Source of the DNA: Nitrospirillum iridis
Lineage (GTDB): Bacteria; Pseudomonadota; Alphaproteobacteria; Azospirillales; Azospirillaceae
Assembly: GCF_014205765.1 (NCBI RefSeq)
Contig: NZ_JACIIZ010000004.1
Location: 62,001 to 126,000, forward strand
Length of the DNA stretch: 64,000 nt
Reading direction: 5' to 3'
In this document: positions 59,501-64,000 of the stretch, in pieces
Numbering within the stretch: the first letter of the stretch is position 1
Layout of the letters: every line of letters starts with the position of its first letter
Made by a program: the position numbers and the translations under genes
The notes under the pieces: generated by a model
What the model was told of the DNA's origin: nothing
Databases searched by the model: none
The model's input: only the letters and a program-made list of their open reading frames with translations

Positions 59501-62192
59501 GGCGCAGATCGCCCGCCAGGGCCCGGAGGTGGCTGCGCAGGGTGATGTCGCCATGGCGGGGCAGGACCGCGCCCAGCAGGGGAACCAGGGGCGGCAGCAG
59601 AAGCGTCACCAGCATGAAGGCCGTCCACGCCAACGCGTCAGGGAACGGCAGGGTCCAACCCGCCAGCAGCGCCGCGACCGCCAGGGGCGCTGTCAGCGTC
59701 CGCCGCAGATTGTCGATCATCTTCCAGCGGCCCAGGATCGGCACCGTCCCGGGCGCGCGCCCCAGGCCCAGTATCCAGGGCAGCAACTGCCAGTCGCCCC
59801 GCGCCCAGCGGTGGTCGCGCTGGGCGGCGACGTCATAGCGGGCGGGGAATTCCTCCACCACCTCGATGTCCGAGGCCAGCCCGGCGCGGGCGTATACCCC
59901 CTCGAACAGATCGTGGCTGAGCAAGGTGGAGTCCGGCACGCGGCCGGCCAACGCCGCCTCGAAGGCGTCGACCTCGTAGATGCCCTTGCCGGCGTAGGAG
60001 CCTTCGCCGAACAGGTCCTGGTAGACGTCGGAGACGGCGCCCGCGTACGGGTCGATGCCGCCGATGCCGGAATAGGCGCGCTGGAACAGCGACCCCTCGC
60101 GCCCGATGGGCAGCGCCGGCGTCACCCGTGGCTGCATCACCGCATATCCCTCCACCACCCGGCCGGCGCGCGCGTCGAACCGCGGCCGGTTCAGGGGGTG
60201 GGCCATCTTGCCGATCAACCGCCGCACGGTGTCGCGGGGCAGGCGCGTGTCGGCGTCCAGGGTCAGGACATAGCGGATCCCCGTCGGCACGGTGGGGATC
60301 TGGCCGTCTGTCGCCACGAAGGTGGTGGCGGTGTCGCCCCGCAACAGGCGGTTCAGTTCATGCAATTTGCCGCGCTTGCGCTCCCATCCCATCCACCGCC
60401 CTTCGCCGGCGTTCCACACCCGGCGGCGGTGGAGCAGCAGGAAGCGCGGGCCGCCGTCGCCCGGCACCGGGCCATAGCGCCCGTTCAGGCGGTCGATGCC
60501 GGCCGTGGCATTGGCCAGCAGGACGTCATCGCCTTCCGCGCGCTCCCCGTCGGCATCCAGCCAGTCGGTCAGCAGGGCGAAATGAAGGTTGTCCTCCGGG
60601 TTGGCGAGATGATGGACCTCCAGCTGTTCCAGCAGGTCCTCGACCGCGCGGGGCGTGCTGAGCAGGCTGGGAACCGCCACCAGGGTGCGCAGCGTGGCCG
60701 GAACACCATGGCGCAGTTCCAGGGCGGGCAGCAGGGCGGCGCCGAAGCCCCAGAGGGCCAGGCGATTGACGATGGCGACGGCGGCGTCGATGGCCGGGAT
60801 CGCGCCCAGGGCGCCCAGCAGCGCCAACCTGGGGCCCGACAGTCCCGTGGCCGCGATCCCCAGCAGTGGTGCCGCCAACAGGACGGCGGTGATCAGGACG
60901 ATGGCTCCGCCATAGCCGCCCAGCCCCAGCCGCTGGTTGAGGCGGCTGGACAGGCGGCGCAGCGGTGGACGATAGCCGATGGCGGCTTCGAAGGCGGCCC
61001 GGCCGCCGGCGATCAGATGGTATCCGGAATCGCCCCGGCGGTCGCCGTCTTCTTCGCGTTGCCGGCCCCGGGCCGCGGTTCCGACGGCATAGTGGGCGAT
61101 GTCGATCTCGCTGAGCGCCGATCCCCGCGCCAATGTCTCTATGGCGCTGCGGTAGAGATTGCGCGTCGGGAAATCCATGGTCTGGAAGGTGCCGTCGGCG
61201 GCCAGCACGTCATCGACCAGGCTGACCCGTTCCACCAGGTCCATCCAGTCGACATCCGACACCAGGCGCATGCTGGTGACGATGTTGCGGACGGTGACGC
61301 TGGCGGCACCCTGGCGCTGATGCACATCCTGGACGACGGCGTCGACCGTGGTGTCCCGGTCCGCCAGCCGCTGGTCCAGCCAGGTCAGCGCCGGTGTCAC
61401 CCGGGGGTCCTGGTCACGCAGACGGTATACCAGTTGGACCGCCAGGGTGTCGGGCAGGGGCGTGCCGTCATGGGGGGCCAGCACGGCCGCCGCCGGTTCC
61501 GCCTTGCGCTCGCCGGCGCCCAGCAACCGGTCGGCCAGGGCGTCCGCCGTTTGCCGGGCGGTCCGGTTGAACACCGTGGCCTCCGCCAGGCGGCGCAGGT
61601 TTTCGATCAGCACGAAGCGCAGGGTGATGGCCAGCGCCCACAGCTCGCCGACGGTCAGCGGCTGAACCTGCTGATAGGCCCGCACGTATCGGCACAGCGT
61701 CTCCGGATCGAAGCGGCTGTCGGTGTGGGCGACGAAGGCCCAGGCGACGCCCAATACCCGCGGATATCCCTGGAAGGGTCCCACGGCCAGCTTGGGTAGC
61801 TGCCGGTAATAGCCGGGCGGCAGGTCGGTGATGACCTCGTGTATCTGGCGCTCGACGAGATGATAGTTGTCGATCAGCCATTCCGCCGCCGGGGTGATGG
61901 CATCCCCCGCTTCGGCGGCCTTGACCAGGGTGCGGTGGGCGGCCAGCAGCGTGGCGGCGTTGTCCGCAAGTCGCGTCGCCAGGGGGCGCCCGGCCGCCGC
62001 CCTGGCCGTGACCGCCTGGGCGGCGGCCAGGCTGCGGGCATGGTCCTCCAGCCGTTCGACGCTGAACAGTTCGGCCCGGATGGGGGCCGTGTTGTCCCAC
62101 GGCGCGGTCCTGGCGGGTCGGCTGAACGGATGGCGGAGGCGGTGGAGAAGGCTGGTGGCGTGAAGGGCGACGGGGGGGCGGGCCAAACTCAT
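53565..62192 (-). CDS. ndvB: Cyclic beta-1,2-glucan synthase (NdvB/Cgs type)
   Basis: 2875 residues, the size of Brucella Cgs and rhizobial NdvB. An N-terminal cytosolic part and two membrane clusters (about 430-490 and 830-1000) flank the GT84 glycosyltransferase with LTLDADTRLP near 643 and RDHRWARGDWQL near 795. A glycoamylase domain follows (about 1240-1500, YQYSNFGVPSLGLKRGLG). Two GH94-like stretches end with GTGDWNDGMNRVG near 2556, the phosphorolysis catalytic Asp. The enzyme makes periplasmic cyclic glucans used in osmoadaptation and host interaction. The start follows the response-regulator stop by 7 bases. Confidence 0.96.
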   Translation of the reverse strand: MSLARPPVALHATSLLHRLRHPFSRPARTAPWDNTAPIRAELFSVERLEDHARSLAAAQAVTARAAAGRPLATRLADNAATLLAAHRTLVKAAEAGDAITPAAEWLIDNYHLVERQIHEVITDLPPGYYRQLPKLAVGPFQGYPRVLGVAWAFVAHTDSRFDPETLCRYVRAYQQVQPLTVGELWALAITLRFVLIENLRRLAEATVFNRTARQTADALADRLLGAGERKAEPAAAVLAPHDGTPLPDTLAVQLVYRLRDQDPRVTPALTWLDQRLADRDTTVDAVVQDVHQRQGAASVTVRNIVTSMRLVSDVDWMDLVERVSLVDDVLAADGTFQTMDFPTRNLYRSAIETLARGSALSEIDIAHYAVGTAARGRQREEDGDRRGDSGYHLIAGGRAAFEAAIGYRPPLRRLSSRLNQRLGLGGYGGAIVLITAVLLAAPLLGIAATGLSGPRLALLGALGAIPAIDAAVAIVNRLALWGFGAALLPALELRHGVPATLRTLVAVPSLLSTPRAVEDLLEQLEVHHLANPEDNLHFALLTDWLDADGERAEGDDVLLANATAGIDRLNGRYGPVPGDGGPRFLLLHRRRVWNAGEGRWMGWERKRGKLHELNRLLRGDTATTFVATDGQIPTVPTGIRYVLTLDADTRLPRDTVRRLIGKMAHPLNRPRFDARAGRVVEGYAVMQPRVTPALPIGREGSLFQRAYSGIGGIDPYAGAVSDVYQDLFGEGSYAGKGIYEVDAFEAALAGRVPDSTLLSHDLFEGVYARAGLASDIEVVEEFPARYDVAAQRDHRWARGDWQLLPWILGLGRAPGTVPILGRWKMIDNLRRTLTAPLAVAALLAGWTLPFPDALAWTAFMLVTLLLPPLVPLLGAVLPRHGDITLRSHLRALAGDLRLALTLSALQVTFLAHRAWLMADAIGRTLGRLFVTRRHLLEWVTAAQAADGPRPGRLGFYRRMAAAPALGVVAIGAAWLSGQGTEPLAAAFAVLWLASPAIAHRISLSPRMMERMALSAAEAGALRRTARRTWRFFERFVTAADHMLPPDNFQEDPAPVLAHRTSPTNLGLYLLSVASARDFGWLGSIEAVERLEATLATMASLSRFRGHFYNWYDTQDRRPLDPPYISSVDSGNLAGHLIALANAVADWRRAPLADARRLSGIMDALDVAGEEIQRLDDRGQGAGQGATATRRHLDAALAALTEGLARSPLDGETLARRLADLAAETGALDSIASTLDGEQTTAGEGLDMLFWVGAVQRSIASHRRDLDTPDGTVPEGLDGDLTSRLSTLEETARAMALAMDFEFLLDRERMLLSIGYLVPEGTLDPSCYDLLASEARLASFLAIAKGDVPARHWFRLGRTVTPVAHGAALISWSGSMFEYLMPSLVMRAPAGSLIEQTSRLIVRRQQDYAATRNVPWGVSESAYNARDLEFTYQYSNFGVPSLGLKRGLGDSTVIAPYATALATMVDPAAAARNLALLARVGARGRYGYYEALDYTAQRLPQGHSLAIVRAYMAHHQGMTIVAIADTLLDGLMRTRFHAEPMVKAAELLLQERTPRDVAIARPLAAEATSGAAVPDVRLVSGRRLTSPHGASPAAHLLSNGQYGVMITAAGSGYSRWRDLAVTRWREDATCDDWGSYIFLRDVASETVWSAAFQPSGAEPDAYEVAFKEDRAEFTRRDGSLTTTLDVLVSGEDAGEVRRVSLYNTGERTREIEVTSYAELVLAPQAADMAHPAFSKLFVQTEYLPEVGAILATRRRRTPMEPEVWAAHMAVVEGDAVGKAEIETDRARFLGRGREVRAPGAVVDGRPLSNTTGTVLDPIFALRRRVRVLPGGVTRIAFWTLVAPSRDAVLDLADAHRDITAFDRTATLAWTQAQVQLHHLGIDPGEAGVFQRLAGHLLHAAPTLRPSSDTIRRGAGGQAGLWPHGISGDLPLLLLRITETDELDLARQVLRAHEYWRMKQFAVDVVILNERGSSYVQDLQVALEALTRSAQARPKVDVAGPSGQVFLLRADLMPTDARALLLSVARVVLAGWRGPLSDQLDQAPEAKVPARPPPRRPDLPPPSALTETTSSPPAALEFFNGLGGFADGGREYVTILGPGQSTPAPWINVIANPAFGFQVSTDGGGYTWSVSSRENQITPWSNDPVTDRPGEALYLRDDDSGALWSPLAQPIRERATTYTARHGWGYSRFQHTAHGLAVDLVQFVPLDDPVKITRLRLHDVSGRPRRLSLTAYVQWVLGPSRSGSAPFVMTEIDPGTGALFARNRWNAAFGARVAFIDLGGRQTDWTGDRREFIGRNGTLANPAALGGRAPLSNTVGAGLDPCGALRAPLALAAHGTVDVILLLGEAADAEAARDLVARYRATDPDAILAGVEAHWAAVLGAVQVKTPDRALDIMLNGWLLYQTLACRVWARSAFYQSSGAYGFRDQLQDGMALVHTRPALTRDHLLRAAGRQFIEGDVQHWWLPHSGQGVRTRISDDRVWLAHATAHYVAAAGDAGILDVTVPFLEGPRLAAGEHDIFFAPTISDTVGTLFDHCARGLDDSLALGAHGLPLIGTGDWNDGMNRVGEDGRGESVWLAWLLYATLTAFAPLADARGDSPRATAWRAHATGLQDALEREAWDGGWYRRGWFDDGTPLGSAASQECRIDAIAQSWAVLSGAAPVGRAAHAMAAVGRHLILPNDKLALLFTPPFDQTPQDPGYIKGYPPGIRENGGQYTHAAAWSVLALAALGQGGKAMELLSLLNPINHSLTRADAQRYKVEPYVVAADIYAVPPHLGRGGWTWYTGSAGWMQRAGMEGVLGLRIRGAVLHLDPCIPGGWPGFDITLRHGGARYHIRVDNPDGVERGVAHASLDGTPLLERPLRLPLVDDAALHQVRIRLG

Positions 62193-62199
62193 TGATCTC

Positions 62200-62610
62200 C
62201 TATGCGCCCGGTGTCTCGGGTGGGGGCTTTGCGGCGGCCGGCGGTCCCTTGAGCGCCGGCAGGGCGATGGCGTGCTGGATCGCCCGGACCAGGTCGGCCT
62301 CGTAAAACGGCTTCTGGATCGATACCGCCCCCGGGTTCCGCGCCTGGACGCCCGCGCGGTCCCCGCTGATGAACAGGTGCGGAATGGCGTCCTGGCGCGC
62401 GATCGTCGCCATGGCGCCGAGGCCGCTGCCTTCGCCCAACTGGGCGTCGACGATCATCAGGTCCGGCCGTAGCTGGGCCGCCGCCGCCACGGCACCGGCC
62501 TCCGTCGTCTCGATGGCGCACACCTCGTGCCCCAGATCGACCAGCATCTCGGCCAGCAGCAGGCTGATCAGGGCGTTGTCTTCCACCAGCAGGATGCGGA
62601 GCGTCCTCAT
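62200..62610 (-). CDS. Single-domain response regulator
   Basis: 136 residues, receiver domain only: VEDNA with acidic pair near 10, phospho-acceptor Asp in LMIVDAQLGEG near 54, Ser/Thr in FISGD and Lys in QKPF. A Pro/Ala/Lys tail follows; no output domain. Starts in the stop of the Dps-like gene (ATGA) and lies 7 bases before the glucan synthase. No kinase is adjacent. It may be a phosphate sink or control glucan synthesis by protein contact. Confidence 0.93.
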   Translation of the reverse strand: MRTLRILLVEDNALISLLLAEMLVDLGHEVCAIETTEAGAVAAAAQLRPDLMIVDAQLGEGSGLGAMATIARQDAIPHLFISGDRAGVQARNPGAVSIQKPFYEADLVRAIQHAIALPALKGPPAAAKPPPETPGA

Positions 62611-63239
62611 GGGCGGGGGGCGCTGTCCGGCCCGCCTTCGTTGGTCCACGATTCCAGGGAACCATCGGGTTTCGACAGCGCCGTCATGCCACCGGGGCCG
62701 ACTTCCCCCTCGCCCATGGCGCGGGCCAGGCGGCGGAACCGTGAGGGCTGGACCGCCGCCGGGGCGTGGTGGGACTCGACCAGCCATAGCTGCTGATCGA
62801 TGCCGCGCGTGATCTCCATCAGGATGTCGGCCGTCGCCGGGTCGCCGGCCTCCACGGCGTTGCCCGCCGCCTCGCGCGTCGCCTGCCCGAAGGAGGCCAA
62901 GGCGCCCGACAGGGCGAACAGGTGGCGCGGCGCGTCGGCGACGCCCAGGTGATACGGCAACAGAAAGGATCGTTCCGCCGCCGCCTGGACCGTGCAGTGG
63001 GCGGTACCGCCCAGGGCGGCCGTGCGTCCGGCCAGCAGGTTCGCGTAGCCGTCCACCCGCGCCGCGACCCGATCAAACAGCAGGTGCAGTGCCACGCAAT
63101 TGGCGCCGCGCACATTCCATCGCGCCTGCCTCACCTGGGCGTGCAGATCGATGGCGGACGCCAGATGGTGGTTCAGGGTGTCGACGGATCGCGTTCGCAC
63201 CGTCGACGGCAAGGTGTTGCGGGTTGGGTGCATGGGCAT
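62607..63239 (-). CDS. Dps-family ferritin-like protein with degenerate ferroxidase site
   Basis: 210 residues from ATG 63239 (63233 also possible). Dps fold: DLHAQVRQARWNVRGANCVALHLLFD then LLAGRTAALGG. Compared with E. coli Dps, H63 and D67 are kept (H52, D56), but H51 is Arg40, D78 is Asn67 and E82 is Gly71. The inter-subunit ferroxidase centre therefore seems broken. A 40-residue C-terminal tail (LSKPDGSLESWTNEGG) is extra. Family members protect DNA and store iron in starvation; this one may keep only binding or structural roles. Translationally coupled to the response regulator. Confidence 0.88.
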   Translation of the reverse strand: MPMHPTRNTLPSTVRTRSVDTLNHHLASAIDLHAQVRQARWNVRGANCVALHLLFDRVAARVDGYANLLAGRTAALGGTAHCTVQAAAERSFLLPYHLGVADAPRHLFALSGALASFGQATREAAGNAVEAGDPATADILMEITRGIDQQLWLVESHHAPAAVQPSRFRRLARAMGEGEVGPGGMTALSKPDGSLESWTNEGGPDSAPRP

Positions 63240-63323
63240 GGTCTCCGGTGCGGGGCCCAACTGGCGTCGAGGGGCGGGCGTCGAGAGGCGGCCGTCAGTA
63301 GGCCGGGGGGCGCGGTGCCGCGG

Positions 63324-63884
63324 CTAGCGGCGTATCTTGGAAATCTTCGTGCCTTCGATGCTGATGCCGGCCATCAGCCCTTGCTGGTCGAAGATGAAGG
63401 CGTAGGCGTCGTCCTGCAGCGAGGAGGAGGACAGGTTCTTGGCGACGCCCTCATCCACGACGACGACCGTCGGCCCCACGCCGATCTCCCAGCCCTTGCT
63501 GTCGTAGACATAGGTTTCCGCCTTGGCGGTCATCAGGAAGACGACGTAGCCGTAGGACTGGGCGCCCGCCTGCAGGCCCCAGGAACCGGTGACGGAATTG
63601 TAATACCCCTGCACCTTCGGCCCCTGGCGCAGCACGCCCTCGCCATAGGCGCCGCCGAACACCAGGCCGGCCTTGACGATGTTGGGGAAGATCAGCACCG
63701 ACCGCGCCTTGCGCGACAGCGTTTCCGCCAGCGGGTTGGTCTTGTACAGGCGGTGCAGGGCCTGGTCGGCATCCTTGTTCAGGTCGTCCGCCGTGGCGGC
63801 GGTGGCGGTCTGGCCCGGTGCCAGGGCTGTCATGCCGGCCGTGGCCAGTGTCGCCGCCAGGAAAAGGGATCGGATCATGCTCAT
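63324..63884 (-). CDS. SYLF (YSC84)-domain lipid-binding protein
   Basis: 186 residues. Signal peptide ends near residue 29 (TATAA). The SYLF domain is complete: ARSVLIFPNIVKAGLVFGGAYGEGVL, YYNSVTGSWGLQAGAQSYGYVVFLMT, WEIGVGPTVVVVDEG, FIFDQQGLMAGISIEGTKISKI. Eukaryotic relatives bind phosphoinositides; bacterial ones are periplasmic with unknown role, often stress-induced. First of a same-strand series (then Dps-like, regulator, glucan synthase, AtpI), 84 bases before the next start. The 116 bases from 63885 to the window end show no gene. Confidence 0.93.
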   Translation of the reverse strand: MSMIRSLFLAATLATAGMTALAPGQTATAATADDLNKDADQALHRLYKTNPLAETLSRKARSVLIFPNIVKAGLVFGGAYGEGVLRQGPKVQGYYNSVTGSWGLQAGAQSYGYVVFLMTAKAETYVYDSKGWEIGVGPTVVVVDEGVAKNLSSSSLQDDAYAFIFDQQGLMAGISIEGTKISKIRR

Positions 63885-64000
63885 GGCAATGCGGTCCTGA
63901 TTTTTGAGGACGGCGGTTGAGCCCCCGCTTGGGAGGGTCAGCGCCAGGGCCCTGCCGCCGGATTTTCATCGGTCGGAACCCAGGGGAGACGGAACCGGGG

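Noticed and set aside
58410-61799. 1129-codon plus-strand frame opposite the glucan synthase
   Set aside because: Antisense shadow of ndvB; composition is Gln/Arg/Gly-rich without motifs.

Overview
The window is very GC-rich chromosomal DNA with strong G/C third-position bias. Gene content (selenocysteine machinery, membrane formate dehydrogenase, several TonB-dependent receptors, SapC, an ECF41 sigma factor, and a cyclic beta-1,2-glucan synthase of the NdvB/Cgs type) suggests an alphaproteobacterium, probably Rhodospirillales/Azospirillaceae. That placement is inference from gene families, not a database result. About 57 protein genes and one RNA gene are supported. I see no rRNA, CRISPR array, insertion sequence or prophage.

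Region 1 (1-11.8 kb) is a formate dehydrogenase and selenium block. It holds the C-terminal part of the formate dehydrogenase-N catalytic subunit, its iron-sulfur and cytochrome b subunits, FdhE, a Tat-exported alpha/beta hydrolase, a YraQ-type permease and SelD. On the opposite strand is a compact selA-selB-selC operon ending in a UCA-anticodon tRNA-Sec. A Phd/YefM antitoxin coupled to a tiny zinc-ribbon protein sits between selD and selC.

Region 2 (12-38 kb) is a large organosulfur (sulfonate/sulfone-type) scavenging region. The minus-strand operon runs TonB receptor, TauD-like dioxygenase, substrate-binding protein, nitroreductase, AprA-like flavoprotein, AprB-like ferredoxin, NtaA/SnaA-type monooxygenase. 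It faces a LysR regulator. A second binding protein lies at 24 kb. A plus-strand operon at 31.8-38 kb encodes permease, ATPase, acyl-CoA-dehydrogenase-like flavoprotein, SsuD, a D-2-hydroxyacid dehydrogenase and a third binding protein. Near-identical sites about 90-100 bp upstream of the second binding protein and of the permease operon suggest one regulon. Set inside this region (25-31.4 kb) is a different cluster: an FHA/AAA+ (NtrC-like) regulator divergent from a Ser/Thr kinase with a TPR tail, an unknown protein, a GH18-like protein and a secreted protein built from two copies of one repeat.

Region 3 (38-46 kb) has a quinone-oxidoreductase-like enzyme, an ECF41 sigma factor with its AhpD/CMD partner and a recognisable ECF41-type promoter, an unusual TPR-secretin lipoprotein, a second TonB receptor and a Tpt1/KptA RNA 2'-phosphotransferase.

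Region 4 (46-50.7 kb) is a tight cluster of exported rubrerythrin, two PepSY proteins, cytochrome b561, an OmpR/PhoQ-like two-component system and a VIT1/CCC1 transporter. It looks like a self-regulated iron/redox stress module and is the best candidate here for an under-described system. Region 5 (50.8-64 kb) has a cysteine-dioxygenase-like protein coupled to a four-domain rhodanese. Opposite them is a SYLF protein, degenerate Dps, single-domain response regulator, giant cyclic glucan synthase and AtpI series, with overlapping stop/start codons.
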